A DNA stretch of 64,000 nt from Fontibacillus puldeungensis (GCF_042678945.1 NZ_JBHTLM010000001.1:496001-560000); one strand, 5' to 3'; shown: positions 24,244 through 33,624, counted from the stretch's first letter. Notes: a model not told the origin generated them from the sequence alone. Numbers and translations are program-made.

Positions 24244-24666
24244 TTACCCCGCTTCAGGCTGAGCTGCCTTTTTGTTTTTTGCCTTCGGAGAGACAGAGGA
24301 AGCAGAAGAGGGTGAACTGGCTGTCCTCTCCATTTTACTTGAACCATTAAGCTGTCCGCCTTCAGTAATAATTAACTTGGCAACATCAACATTGCCGTCC
24401 ACCTGTCCGCTGCTAGTAATTGTCAGGCGTCCCTCCGTTGTAATATCGCCGATAACTCTCCCGGCCACGATGATATCGGCTCCTTTAATATTCGATGTGG
24501 CTTCTCCGGTTTCACCGACTATCACCTGGCCGAGGCAGTCGATTTCCCCCTGAAATTTTCCATCAACCCGAAGATTCGCCGTACATTCTAATTTTCCCTC
24601 TATAAAACTACCCTGGCCGATTAACGTGTCGGTTTGATTAGCCGATAGCCTTTTGTCCTTAAACAT
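24244..24666 (-). CDS. bactofilin (polymer-forming cytoskeletal protein), copy 1
   Basis: A 140-residue bactofilin. It has a central right-handed beta-helix of hexad-like strands (about 15-110, e.g. TLIGQGSFIEGKL, NLRVDGKFQGEI, ITEGGQLNGSSKM) with disordered tails, the C-terminal one being Ala/Ser/Lys-rich. Bactofilins polymerise without nucleotide and scaffold envelope enzymes. An in-frame TTG at 24687 overlaps the ribosome binding site; ATG 24666 is 9 nt after GGAGG. It follows an M23 peptidase gene by 39 bp in one operon, a pairing repeated at 33625-35048. Confidence 0.92.
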   Translation of the reverse strand: MFKDKRLSANQTDTLIGQGSFIEGKLECTANLRVDGKFQGEIDCLGQVIVGETGEATSNIKGADIIVAGRVIGDITTEGRLTITSSGQVDGNVDVAKLIITEGGQLNGSSKMERTASSPSSASSVSPKAKNKKAAQPEAG

Positions 24667-24705
24667 CGTTTGGTTCCTCCGTTTCAATGATTAAATCATT
24701 CTTCA

Positions 24706-25680
24706 CTAATCCAGATAGGGAAGGGGATTAATCGGACTGCCGCCTTTGACGATTTCAAAATGAAGATGAGGTCCCGTACTTCTTCCCGTATTTCCGAGGG
24801 AGCCGATTTTCTGCCCTTTGATGATCGTGTCTCCTTCGGATACTCCGATATCATGCAAATGCAAATACCAGCTTTGCAGTCCTCCAGGGTGCTCAACCAC
24901 GATGTATTTCCCGTGAGAACCGTCCCTGGCTGTCGTGATCACCTTGCCTGCCCCTGCGGCGTAAATGGGATCCCCGACTTTTCCAGCAATATCAATCCCG
25001 GCGTGAAAGGCGGCCCGGCCAGTAAAGGGATCGGTGCGATACCCAAAATTGGAGGTGAGCCTTGTCGACAACGTAGGCCATTCCGATGGGGTGCCGGATA
25101 GCGAGTACTCGGTTTGCTTCGCTTTTCTTAGCGTTAGCGGCACATTTTTTTCAATTTCATCCAGCAGATTGCTTATGGCTACAAAGTCGTCCTTCGTTTC
25201 CTGAGCTAACACCTCAATTTCATTGTCATGAACGGCGATAAATTCCCCTCCAATGCCTGACGAGTCGTTCCAGGACAAGGTAGACAGTTTGCCAAGCTGC
25301 TGCGGGTCGCCATGCTTGTCAATAAACTTCTGAAGTTCGGCTTCGAGCTGCTTCACCTTTTTCATTCGGCCCATCATTTCCTTGGATTGTCCGGAAAGGG
25401 CAATCACTTCGTTCTGCAGCCGCTGGATCGCCTCGTTCTTATCGGTTACGACAGCTTCAATCGTGAGGTTCTGGGTCCTTAATCGATCCTCGAGCCTAGA
25501 AATGGTCTGCTCCGATTGCATATGCAAGCTAACGATCAGGCCTGAAATCGATAGTAACGCTAGTAAAGGAACAGCGACAACCAGCGGCTTGGACACTTGA
25601 ATCTGCTTTACGGGCTGGTTGGCATCCCGGAGGACGAGCAATGTCATCCGATTTGGGTTAGGTACACCTATACTCCTCAT
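24706..25680 (-). CDS. M23 (LytM) family metallopeptidase with coiled coil, copy 1
   Basis: A 324-residue membrane-anchored peptidoglycan hydrolase-type protein. A cytoplasmic N-terminus (1-30), one membrane helix (31-52), a coiled coil (about 57-120 and 150-195) and a C-terminal LytM domain are visible. The zinc ligands are His226 and Asp230 (HAGID) and His307 (HLHFE), with catalytic His276 (LHLHD) and His305, so the enzyme should be active. It probably cleaves peptide cross-links under control of the downstream bactofilin, a known pairing in shape or sporulation control. It differs from copy 2 in coil length and tail. Confidence 0.92.
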   Translation of the reverse strand: MRSIGVPNPNRMTLLVLRDANQPVKQIQVSKPLVVAVPLLALLSISGLIVSLHMQSEQTISRLEDRLRTQNLTIEAVVTDKNEAIQRLQNEVIALSGQSKEMMGRMKKVKQLEAELQKFIDKHGDPQQLGKLSTLSWNDSSGIGGEFIAVHDNEIEVLAQETKDDFVAISNLLDEIEKNVPLTLRKAKQTEYSLSGTPSEWPTLSTRLTSNFGYRTDPFTGRAAFHAGIDIAGKVGDPIYAAGAGKVITTARDGSHGKYIVVEHPGGLQSWYLHLHDIGVSEGDTIIKGQKIGSLGNTGRSTGPHLHFEIVKGGSPINPLPYLD

Positions 25681-25861
25681 AGCATCTCCTTTCTACTCTT
25701 CGTTGCTATCTATAACTTATCTATTCCTATGACTCTTAAATCATGTCAAAAAAGACACCTGTCTGATATAAATGCCAAGCAAAAACAACGAGTTTTCCTA
25801 ACCTGAATGAATAAACAGTCTCTTTGATGGTTAAAGCTGATGGAAGGGGAGGCTGAAAATA

Positions 25862-27292
25862 ATGACTTTGCTCGTGATCCTGCTGCTTGCTTACATTTTT
25901 CAAATCGGTTCGGTTCTCCTGCTGGAATTCCGACATCCTGATAAGGCGCTGGCATGGATGTTTATTCTATTTCTTGTACCTGTCATCGGCTTTATGTTCT
26001 ATTTTTTCCTGGCACAAGATTATAGGAAGCGGAAGAAGCTCCGCTATTCAGGAGCAGGCCAACTGCAGGATGTTAAAACGAAGCTTTCGGAACAGTCGCT
26101 GATCGTCAAATCCGTTCATGAGCTGCACAATACTGACTTTCAGCGTTATGAGCGTCTATACGGGCTGCTAAGCCATTTTCCGGAAAGTCCTATCACGGGC
26201 AACAATGAAACCAGGGTGTTAAGTGAGGGGGAGACTGCTTTTGCAGCCATGCTTGCGGAAATGGAAAAGGCTAAGCATCACATACATATCGAATTTTATA
26301 TATTTCGGGCTGACGGGATTGGTACCGTCTTTCAAGAGGTAATGATCCGGAAGGCTAGGGAGGGGGTAAAGGTCCGTTTGCTATGCGACGGGCTTGGCAG
26401 CCACCAGTTGCCTTCTTCTTTCGTGCACTTACTTCAAAAAGAAGGGGTCGAGGTTTATTTTTTCCTGCCCCCCTTTCTAGCGACCCTGGACCGCCGGGTA
26501 AACTATCGCAATCACCGCAAAATCTTAGTAGTGGACGGAACGGTAGGCTTTTTAGGTGGGCTTAACGTCGGGGACGACTATTTGGGCTTGTATGAAAAGA
26601 TGGGGTATTGGAGAGATACGCACCTGCAGTTGAATGGGGACTCGGCATACTACCTTCAAAAAGCCTTTATAGAAAATTGGCAATCAGCTTCTGGACAAAA
26701 AATATACGCTCCTGAGCTGTTTCCGGCACATAGGTGCAAACAGTCAGAGCAGGTTCAAATATTGGCGAGCGGACCGAATCAGCAGGGTAACGACATTCAA
26801 AAAATGTATTTTGGGGCGATTGCGGCAGCCAAGCAGCGGGTTTGGATCACCTCCCCCTATTTTATTCCCGATCAAGGGATTTTTACGGCCTTGAGAACGG
26901 CCGCGCTGAGCGGTGTTGAAGTGCTGGTCATTATTCCTGACCGCCCCGATAGCCGGTTCGTAAAGCTGGCCTCCTTGTCCTATGTGGAGGAACTGATGAC
27001 GGCTGGGGTGAAGTTTTACCAGTATAAAAAAGGCTTCATCCATGCCAAGGTGCTGATTATTGACAATTTGCTGGCATCGGTCGGTACAGCGAATATGGAT
27101 ATGCGCAGCTTTTACTACAATTTTGAAATTACGGCGTTAATGTTTGACCGGGAGGCTATTATAAAACTAACCAAGGACTTCGAGGAGGACGTAAGCGAAT
27201 CAATTCCTATCCATCTCCCCGAATTTTCGCGAAGATCACGACTGCAGAAGGGGGCGGAAATTGTAGCACGGCTGCTTGCTCCTCTGCTATAG
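25862..27292 (+). CDS. cls: cardiolipin synthase
   Basis: A 476-residue phospholipase-D superfamily enzyme that condenses two phosphatidylglycerols to cardiolipin. Two N-terminal membrane helices (about 2-20 and 30-50) precede two HKD motifs, NHRKILVVDGTVGFLGGLN and FIHAKVLIIDNLLASVGTAN. The length is typical. The ATG has a GGGGAGG site about 9 nt upstream. It is convergent with the LigD-polymerase gene and appears monocistronic. Confidence 0.94.
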   Translation: MTLLVILLLAYIFQIGSVLLLEFRHPDKALAWMFILFLVPVIGFMFYFFLAQDYRKRKKLRYSGAGQLQDVKTKLSEQSLIVKSVHELHNTDFQRYERLYGLLSHFPESPITGNNETRVLSEGETAFAAMLAEMEKAKHHIHIEFYIFRADGIGTVFQEVMIRKAREGVKVRLLCDGLGSHQLPSSFVHLLQKEGVEVYFFLPPFLATLDRRVNYRNHRKILVVDGTVGFLGGLNVGDDYLGLYEKMGYWRDTHLQLNGDSAYYLQKAFIENWQSASGQKIYAPELFPAHRCKQSEQVQILASGPNQQGNDIQKMYFGAIAAAKQRVWITSPYFIPDQGIFTALRTAALSGVEVLVIIPDRPDSRFVKLASLSYVEELMTAGVKFYQYKKGFIHAKVLIIDNLLASVGTANMDMRSFYYNFEITALMFDREAIIKLTKDFEEDVSESIPIHLPEFSRRSRLQKGAEIVARLLAPLL

Positions 27293-27325
27293 CTGCTGGA
27301 GTGAAAAGATTAAGAACCTAACGAT

Positions 27326-28210
27326 CTAATGCAAATGCTGTAGGATCAGTTTGACGGACTGGGGAGGGACCGCCTGCAGTAAATCTCCTCTTTCTTTAAG
27401 CCGCTTGCCGATATTTAGCAAATTGTAATCGGAAGGCTTGGGGTTCTTACGTACCTCCTCCCAGGTGAGTGGTGTCGATACGCTGGCGGAAGCGCGAGCT
27501 CTTGGGGTATATGGGGCGGCTAATGTTTTACCGCCGTAATGCTGGAGATAGTCAAAATAGATTTTGTCACCACGGTCCTTTTTGAGGCGCTCAATAGTAA
27601 ACAACTGCGGATGCTTCTCTGTAACATAGCGCGCGACGAAATGTCCGATAGATCGAAGCTCATCAAAGGTTACGCCGTATTCGATCGGCACGATAATTTG
27701 CACGCCGGTTGCACCGGACGTTTTGGGTACGGAAGCGAGTCCCAGCGAAGATAAAATATCGCCGACTAAGGCGGTCGCCTCCATGATCCGGGGCTCCTCA
27801 TCCCGGGAAGGGTCAAGGTCGATCATCCATTCGCAGGGCAAACTTTCGCCAACGTAATGCAAAGAAGGATGAAACTCGATACAGGCCAAATTCCCCAGCC
27901 AGAGCAGCACAGGCAGCCGATCCAGGACTACGTAGTTGATGTTTTCATGCATCGCCGTTTTGACGAAGTCGGGAAGCGGATCAGGGGCATTTTTTTGATA
28001 AAAAAATTTTCCGTGAATCCCGCCTGGATAACGGATGGTCGTCAGCAAACGGTTCTGGCAATATTTTAACAAATAAGGCGAAAGCTCGGCCAGCTTCTCT
28101 AAATACATTTGTTTTGTAATTCCCGCTTCAGGCCAGAGAAGCTTGTCCGGATTGGAAATGGTGAGTTCCTTGCCTTCAACGCAAATGGTGCCTTTAATCG
28201 TTCTGGGCAT
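27326..28210 (-). CDS. ligD: LigD-type DNA polymerase domain protein (NHEJ)
   Basis: A 294-residue archaeo-eukaryotic-primase-type polymerase domain, as in bacterial LigD, used to fill gaps in non-homologous end joining. Visible features are TISNPDKLLWPE (N-terminus), TTIRYPGGIHGKFFYQKNAP, the metal-binding EWMIDLDPS, and KTSGATGVQIIVPI. It is encoded apart from the ligase, unlike the fused LigD of mycobacteria. The ATG at 28210 follows AAAGGAG by 12 nt and starts at the family position; the in-frame start at 28246 has no site. It diverges from the ATP-ligase gene. Confidence 0.92.
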   Translation of the reverse strand: MPRTIKGTICVEGKELTISNPDKLLWPEAGITKQMYLEKLAELSPYLLKYCQNRLLTTIRYPGGIHGKFFYQKNAPDPLPDFVKTAMHENINYVVLDRLPVLLWLGNLACIEFHPSLHYVGESLPCEWMIDLDPSRDEEPRIMEATALVGDILSSLGLASVPKTSGATGVQIIVPIEYGVTFDELRSIGHFVARYVTEKHPQLFTIERLKKDRGDKIYFDYLQHYGGKTLAAPYTPRARASASVSTPLTWEEVRKNPKPSDYNLLNIGKRLKERGDLLQAVPPQSVKLILQHLH

Positions 28211-28291
28211 CGTTATCGGTACTCCTTTCAGGCGATAGCCGTTCATAAATGTTTAGCTGTTAATCATAGGCTTGCCCGATTCAAAGAAACT

Positions 28292-29260
28292 ATGATGGAG
28301 GTCGGAGAGTTCTTGGAATGGAAAACGGTGGTACCTTTTGAGCCGATTCGTGGAGAAGTGATTCCCGAGGGGGATAACTGGGTCGCCCAGGTAAAATGGG
28401 ACGGCGTACGTATGCTAACTTATTGCGATGGGCTAAAGACTCAATTAATCAACCGGAAGGGCAATGAGCGGACGGCACAGTATCCTGAATTCGTTGAGGT
28501 ATCGGCGTATTGTCGTGCTAAGACGGTCATTTTGGATGGGGAGATGATCGCGATTGCGGACGGAAAGCCCTCATTCCACGAGATTATGCGACGTGACAGT
28601 GTTCGGCGTGAGCAAGGAATCCGTTTTGCTGCGGGGCAGGTTCAGGCCATTTACATGGTTTTTGACATATTATTTGCGGATGGGAAATGGGTTACAGATC
28701 AACCTCTTGCTGTACGGCAGCAGCTACTTCATGAGCTAATTATTCCGTCCGATCGGGTGCAGATCGTACCGAATGTGGCGGACGGCTCACGATTGTTCAG
28801 TATCATGCAGGAACGGGGCTGGGAAGGTATCGTCTGCAAGAAGCTGGACAGCCCGTACCTAATTGGGGGTAAGGATGGCAGATGGCAGAAGTTTAAGCTG
28901 GCTAGGGACCTGTATGCGGCAATTGGTGGTGTAACGCTGCGCGGCGGGACCGTCAACGCCATTTTGCTGGGTATTTATGACAGGGAAGGACGTTTCATTT
29001 ATATTGGACATGCCGGGACCGGAAAATGGAAAGTTAGCGATTGGCGGGAGCTGACGGAAAAGATAAGCGTACTTACAGTCTCTGAGCGGCCGTTCCATAA
29101 CATTCCGGAGCGTGTAAAAGGGGCGCTATGGGTCAAACCGGCCTTGACGGTTAAGGTGGAGTATCTGGAGTGGACTCCCGGCGGAACGATGCGCCACCCC
29201 ATTATTCAGGGATGGGGAAATGTGCCGCCGGAAGCATGTACGGTAACGCAGAATACGTAA
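28292..29260 (+). CDS. ATP-dependent DNA ligase (NHEJ type)
   Basis: A ~320-residue ATP-dependent DNA ligase. The nucleotidyl-Lys motif is VKWDGVRML, followed by NRKGNERT, ILDGEMIA, the GWEGIVCKK motif IV and the KFKLARDLYA motif V, then a short OB-fold. It has no fused polymerase or nuclease domain. The start is uncertain: ATG 28292/28295 has a weak ribosome site, while TTG 28313, after GGAGG, would begin exactly where relatives start (EWKTVVPFEP). It diverges from the LigD-polymerase gene and converges on ku with a 10-bp gap, so the three genes form one repair island. Confidence 0.9.
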   Translation: MMEVGEFLEWKTVVPFEPIRGEVIPEGDNWVAQVKWDGVRMLTYCDGLKTQLINRKGNERTAQYPEFVEVSAYCRAKTVILDGEMIAIADGKPSFHEIMRRDSVRREQGIRFAAGQVQAIYMVFDILFADGKWVTDQPLAVRQQLLHELIIPSDRVQIVPNVADGSRLFSIMQERGWEGIVCKKLDSPYLIGGKDGRWQKFKLARDLYAAIGGVTLRGGTVNAILLGIYDREGRFIYIGHAGTGKWKVSDWRELTEKISVLTVSERPFHNIPERVKGALWVKPALTVKVEYLEWTPGGTMRHPIIQGWGNVPPEACTVTQNT

Positions 29261-29270
29261 GCGGCGCTTT

Positions 29271-30197
29271 TTATTTTGCCTCTTTTTTTGCAGCAGTTTT
29301 CCGTTTTGGCTTTGGAGTGATTGCCACTGTGGGTGCTGCGGGCTCCGCAGCTTCCGCCGTTTCAGCTTTCTTCTTGGCAGCCGGTTTGCGGGTGCGCTTG
29401 CTGGCAGCTGGACCTGGATCGGTGGCCACTGGTCTGACCGCTTCGATACTGGCCTGCAGGGCAGCCATCAGATCGATGACATTCGTTTCCGGCTTGGCCG
29501 GGGCCAAACGAATCTCTTCACCCGATACCTTTTTCTCGATCAATTGCAGCAGTGCTTCACGATAATCGTCGGTGTATTTGTCCGGCTCAAAGGGAGTCGA
29601 CAATTGTTCAATAAGCAATTTGGCCATCGTCAGCTCCTTATCGTTGACCGAAATCCCCTCCGGCAGGTTTGGAACCTGGGAAATGGGCCGGATCTCGTCC
29701 GGGTAAAAGATCGTTTCCACCGCCAGGCAGCCCTCCATGACCCGGATCGCCGCAAGACTGCTTTTGGAACGAATGGCAATTTTGGCGATGCCGATTTTAC
29801 CGGATTGCTTCATCGCTTCCAGTAAAAGCTGATACGCATTGGAGCCGGCTTGATCCGGGGATAGGTAGTAGGTTTTCTGAAAATAGATCGGATCGATTTC
29901 CGTCAAATCCACAAAATCAAGGATCGTAATGGTCCGCTCGACGTGCTCGGACAGCTGCTCCAGCTCCTCTTTTTCAAAAAGCACATATTTTCCTTTCTCA
30001 TATTCATATCCGCGGGATATTTGCTCCCAATCGACATCGATGTCGCAAGCCGGGCAGCGCCGTACGTATGATATGGGGCTTCCGCAGGTTTTATGGATAT
30101 ACTTCATGGAAATGTCCTTGTCCTCTGTAGCGGAAAACATTTTCACAGGCACATGCACCAGACCGAAGCTGATGGCGCCTTTCCAGACGGTATGCAT
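29271..30197 (-). CDS. ku: Ku protein, bacterial NHEJ
   Basis: A 308-residue Ku homodimer subunit that binds broken DNA ends and recruits LigD. It has the GAISFGLVHVPVKM start, a CGSPISYVRRCPAC segment, and the ring-forming beta-barrel core up to about residue 250. The C-terminal tail (about 258-308) is rich in Lys, Ala and Pro, with repeats such as KRTRKPAAKKK, which in other Ku proteins binds DNA. The start has AGGAG. In spore-formers this system repairs breaks in germinating spores. Confidence 0.95.
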   Translation of the reverse strand: MHTVWKGAISFGLVHVPVKMFSATEDKDISMKYIHKTCGSPISYVRRCPACDIDVDWEQISRGYEYEKGKYVLFEKEELEQLSEHVERTITILDFVDLTEIDPIYFQKTYYLSPDQAGSNAYQLLLEAMKQSGKIGIAKIAIRSKSSLAAIRVMEGCLAVETIFYPDEIRPISQVPNLPEGISVNDKELTMAKLLIEQLSTPFEPDKYTDDYREALLQLIEKKVSGEEIRLAPAKPETNVIDLMAALQASIEAVRPVATDPGPAASKRTRKPAAKKKAETAEAAEPAAPTVAITPKPKRKTAAKKEAK

Positions 30198-30333
30198 AAA
30201 TTAGCTCCTTTCTTGGGCTTCGAATGATTCCGTATTTCGTATTGATCTCGCATTTATAGTATGGTTTCGATATAATGGGGACATACGTTTTGCATATATT
30301 TGATAGGTCAGACGGTACAAATAAAGGTGGTAA

Positions 30334-30828
30334 ATGATCTTGCAATTTGATAAGAGCTCTGCGCAGTTTATATATGAGGCCGAAGGCTTGGAGGAAACGG
30401 ACAAGCTTGCTGGCTGTCTTGCCCGAATGGCGGTCCCCGGCACGGTTATTGCGTTAGACGGAGACTTAGGCGCGGGAAAAACGGCCTTCTCCCAAAGGTT
30501 TGCCAAGCATCTGGGGGTCAAGGACACAGTAAACAGTCCAACCTTTACTCTAATTAAGGAGTACAAGGGAAGGCTGCCACTTTATCATATGGATGTGTAT
30601 CGCCTGTCACTTGAGGAAGCCGATGAGTTGGGTTTGGATGAGTACTTTTTCGGAGCCGGAGTAACCCTAGTGGAATGGGCGAGTCTCATTGAAGAAATAC
30701 TTCCTGGAGAGCTGCTGTACATTTATATCGAAACGGTATCTGAGGCGGGGCGGCGCATGTATATTAAGGGCCGTGGAGAGCCTTATGAACACTGGGTGTC
30801 AACCTTAAGAGAGAATGGAGTATCCTGA
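30334..30828 (+). CDS. tsaE: tRNA t6A biosynthesis ATPase TsaE
   Basis: A 164-residue P-loop ATPase needed for N6-threonylcarbamoyl-adenosine at position 37 of ANN-decoding tRNAs. The Walker A GDLGAGKT is at 43-50, with the SPTF and MDVYRL motifs after it. ATG has AAAGGTGG upstream. It is the first gene of a tsaE-tsaB-rimI-tsaD operon, 2 bp before tsaB. Confidence 0.96.
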   Translation: MILQFDKSSAQFIYEAEGLEETDKLAGCLARMAVPGTVIALDGDLGAGKTAFSQRFAKHLGVKDTVNSPTFTLIKEYKGRLPLYHMDVYRLSLEEADELGLDEYFFGAGVTLVEWASLIEEILPGELLYIYIETVSEAGRRMYIKGRGEPYEHWVSTLRENGVS

Positions 30829-30830
30829 AC

Positions 30831-31688
30831 ATGAGCATAAACGAGGAGCATATGCCGCTGCAGCGGCTATTGGCGTTTGATACATCCACGTCATCCCTGG
30901 CGGTGGCGGTGATGGAAAATGGCCGGCTGCTGGCGGAACGGAACATTCATGCGGAGCGCAATCACTCGGCCTATTTGGTAACGGCAATCGGGGATTGCCT
31001 AAAGGCGGCAGGGCTCGGCAAAGCTGATTTAACCGGCATCGCCGTAGGCATTGGACCGGGTTCCTATACGGGGATCCGGATTGCAGTCACAACAGCCAAA
31101 ACGCTGGCTTGGGCGATGGGGCTTCCGGTTTTTGGCGTCTCGAGTCTAGCGGCACTGGCGCTTGGTGGCTGGGCTAAAGAAACGAACCAAAATGCTGATA
31201 AGCTTGGTGGTACGGCTTATAAAAGGGGAATATCCCTGACTGGGGAACCGGACGTTTCAACGAGCACCGCTGCTATTGGAGATTGGATTGTCCCACTGGT
31301 TGACGCACGGCGTGGACAAGCTTATACGGCGTTATTTGAGACCGACGCTAGTGGCGGACTGCCAAAGCGTCTTGAGCCGGATGGAATCCGGCTTATGGTA
31401 GATTGGACCGATGCATTGGCGTCGCTTTTACAATCGATCGCGTCTGAGGATAGACCTTCAGCGATCTGGTTTATCGGGGAAACGTCCAAACATGAGGAAG
31501 TACTTGAGCATATGCGTACGTCCTTTGGAGTTAGCATTCATATCATTCCTTACGAACTTGAAGGAGTTTGGATGGGACTTGCGGGTACGGAGCGCTCCTT
31601 GAATGGTAAGGAGGATGACGTGCATTCCCTTGAGCCAAATTATACGCAGTTGGCCGAGGCGGAAGCCAAGCGGCTTCGTAATGCATAG
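30831..31688 (+). CDS. tsaB: tRNA t6A biosynthesis protein TsaB
   Basis: A 285-residue ASKHA-fold partner of TsaD. It shows LAFDTSTSSLAVA (about 14-26), RNHSAYL and the GPGSYTGIRI loop, then SSLAALA. It scaffolds TsaD and TsaE and lacks the TsaD metal site. The central loop (about 120-150) is longer than in many relatives. It is followed 14 bp later by rimI. Confidence 0.95.
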   Translation: MSINEEHMPLQRLLAFDTSTSSLAVAVMENGRLLAERNIHAERNHSAYLVTAIGDCLKAAGLGKADLTGIAVGIGPGSYTGIRIAVTTAKTLAWAMGLPVFGVSSLAALALGGWAKETNQNADKLGGTAYKRGISLTGEPDVSTSTAAIGDWIVPLVDARRGQAYTALFETDASGGLPKRLEPDGIRLMVDWTDALASLLQSIASEDRPSAIWFIGETSKHEEVLEHMRTSFGVSIHIIPYELEGVWMGLAGTERSLNGKEDDVHSLEPNYTQLAEAEAKRLRNA

Positions 31689-31702
31689 AGGGGGAACGAA
31701 AG

Positions 31703-32227
31703 ATGGTCTCAACGAAAGCGGATGGGCTTGGGCCCGAAGACGTTGTGTTACGCAGCATGACGCTGGAAGATATCCCGAGTATCATGGTCATTGAACATGA
31801 GTCCTTCACACTGCCTTGGAGCGAAGACGCATTTCGCAACGAGTTGATACATAACCACTTTGCCCGCTATCAGGTTATGGAATATGATGGAGGGCTGATC
31901 GGCTATGCCGGCATGTGGACGATTGTAGATGAGGCTCATGTGACCAATATTGCGATCAGAACCGCTTATCGCGGTCATAAGCTAGGGGAAACACTGCTTT
32001 GCCGCATGATGGATTGGGCGGCCGAGCTTGGCATGAACCGGATGACGCTAGAGGTGCGTGTGTCCAATAAAGTAGCCCAGTCTCTGTATGGCAAAATGGG
32101 CTTTCAAGCTGCAGGCGTTAGAAAACGGTATTATTCCGATAATCATGAGGATGCGCTCATTATGTGGTGCGATCTGCCGGAGCAGCGGGCGAAAACAGGG
32201 ACCGAGGAAGGAAGCGAAGGGCATTGA
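31703..32227 (+). CDS. rimI: ribosomal-protein-alanine N-acetyltransferase RimI-like
   Basis: A 174-residue GNAT acetyltransferase. The acetyl-CoA loop RTAYRGHKLGETLL (near 90-105) and the C-terminal SLYGKMGF/RKRYY features are those of RimI, which acetylates the N-terminus of S18. The N-terminus is about 15 residues longer than usual. Its stop overlaps the TTG start of tsaD, so translation is probably coupled. Confidence 0.92.
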   Translation: MVSTKADGLGPEDVVLRSMTLEDIPSIMVIEHESFTLPWSEDAFRNELIHNHFARYQVMEYDGGLIGYAGMWTIVDEAHVTNIAIRTAYRGHKLGETLLCRMMDWAAELGMNRMTLEVRVSNKVAQSLYGKMGFQAAGVRKRYYSDNHEDALIMWCDLPEQRAKTGTEEGSEGH

Positions 32228-33261
32228 AAAACCTGGAACAGGATTGCTATATTTTAGCGGTGGAAACGAGCTGTGACGAAACTTCGGCCGCTGTCATAAA
32301 AAATGGGACAGAGATACTGTCCAATCTAATCGCCAGTCAGATTGAAACTCACCGGGCCTTTGGCGGTGTCGTACCGGAGGTGGCTTCTCGCAAGCATGTG
32401 GAGAGCATTACGCTAATGCTGGAGGAGGCTGTCCGGCAGGCCGGAATTCCGCCGGAGCGTCTGTCTGCGATTGCGGTTACGGAAGGACCGGGACTTGTCG
32501 GCGCTCTGCTCGTCGGCATCATGGCAGCTAAAAGCCTGGCTTTTGCCCTGGGTAAACCACTGATTGGCGTGCATCATATTGCTGGACATATTTTTGCAAA
32601 TCGTTTAGTTCAAGAGGTACTGTATCCGTCTATGGCACTTGTTGTGTCCGGGGGACATACTGAGCTGGTGCTGATGGAACGAGAGGGCAGCTTTGAGGTG
32701 CTTGGTCAGACTCGCGATGACGCCGTTGGTGAGGCTTATGATAAGGTGGCTCGGTCGCTGGGGTTCCCTTATCCGGGAGGTCCGTTCGTAGACAAGCTAG
32801 CTGGTGAGGCAACGGAGGCGGAAAATCTGCCAAGAGCTTGGCTTGAGCCGGGCTCGTATGATTTTAGCTTAAGCGGCCTGAAGTCGGCGGTACTCAATGC
32901 CGTAAACCAGCATAAGATGCGCGGAGAGGATGGGTATCAACCAGCGATTGCACGGGGCTTTCAAGAATCGGTCATCGAGGTGCTCGTCGAGAAGGCAATC
33001 CGGGCTGTGCGGGCGACCGGTTCACGTCAACTGCTGTTATGCGGCGGGGTAGCTGCCAATCGCGGCCTGCGTACGGCATTAAGCGAGCGCTGTGAGAAGG
33101 AGAACATTTTACTCTCGATTCCTCCGTTGACCTACTGTACAGATAATGCAGCGATGATTGGGGCAGCAGCTTATTTAAAATGGAAGAGCGGGGAATTCTC
33201 CACGCTGGAGCTAAAGGCTGAGGCTTCTTTATCGCTGGAGGACTGGTCGGTTAAGGCGTAG
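32224..33261 (+). CDS. tsaD: tRNA N6-adenosine threonylcarbamoyltransferase TsaD
   Basis: A 345-residue ASKHA-fold metalloenzyme that transfers the threonylcarbamoyl group to tRNA A37. Features are YILAVETSCDETSAAV (9-24), the metal-binding His118 and His122 (HHIAGH), VSGGHTELV, and DDAVGEAYDKVAR. The earlier in-frame ATG at 32164 lies within rimI and adds an unrelated extension; TTG 32224, overlapping the rimI stop, starts at the family position. It is the last gene of the t6A operon. In B. subtilis this gene (gcp/ydiE) also precedes ydiF and a DnaA-box cluster. Confidence 0.95.
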   Translation: MKNLEQDCYILAVETSCDETSAAVIKNGTEILSNLIASQIETHRAFGGVVPEVASRKHVESITLMLEEAVRQAGIPPERLSAIAVTEGPGLVGALLVGIMAAKSLAFALGKPLIGVHHIAGHIFANRLVQEVLYPSMALVVSGGHTELVLMEREGSFEVLGQTRDDAVGEAYDKVARSLGFPYPGGPFVDKLAGEATEAENLPRAWLEPGSYDFSLSGLKSAVLNAVNQHKMRGEDGYQPAIARGFQESVIEVLVEKAIRAVRATGSRQLLLCGGVAANRGLRTALSERCEKENILLSIPPLTYCTDNAAMIGAAAYLKWKSGEFSTLELKAEASLSLEDWSVKA

Positions 33262-33312
33262 ACGTGACGTAGACTTAGACGTAAGCGTAAGTAAAATCCA
33301 TGCTGCAATGAC

Positions 33313-33369
33313 CAAAGAGCGGTTTGCCAGGACGAAGACGATTTCTTCCGGCAAGCCGCTCTTTTTTAG
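33313..33369 (+). terminator. terminator of the t6A operon
   Basis: The long stem CAAAGAGCGGTTTGCC/GGCAAGCCGCTCTTT (one G-T pair) followed by TTTTTT lies about 50 bp after the tsaD stop. Confidence 0.9.
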
Positions 33370-33439
33370 ATATATAGGTGCGACTAAAATAGGTACAAAA
33401 AACGGACTTATTTTTGAAAAATCGGGTATGCTCGCTTAT

Positions 33440-33586
33440 ATAGGGGAACTTTATGTACTTATTTAGGGTCAATCATGTCAAAATGGCGGTTTTTCCAGTT
33501 CCAGCGCGGAAATAAGACCATAAAATTCCCCTATTTTTCGAGAACGGAGCTGAAATGTGAAAATAGGGCCATAAAACTCCCTTATT
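33440..33586. repeat. clustered inverted repeat family 2
   Basis: Three copies of a 25-bp unit. The first, ATAGGGGAACTTTATGTACT... (33440-33464), is followed by two inverted copies, AAATAAGACCATAAAATTCC... (33510-33534) and AAAATAGGGCCATAAAACTC... (33560-33586). The first pair matches at 22 of 25 positions. The region (363-bp gap between tsaD and bactofilin 2) has no supported gene and could form hairpins. Confidence 0.75.
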
Positions 33587-33624
33587 AGGCACTCCAGCAA
33601 GGCGAGCTGACGTGGCGACACGGC

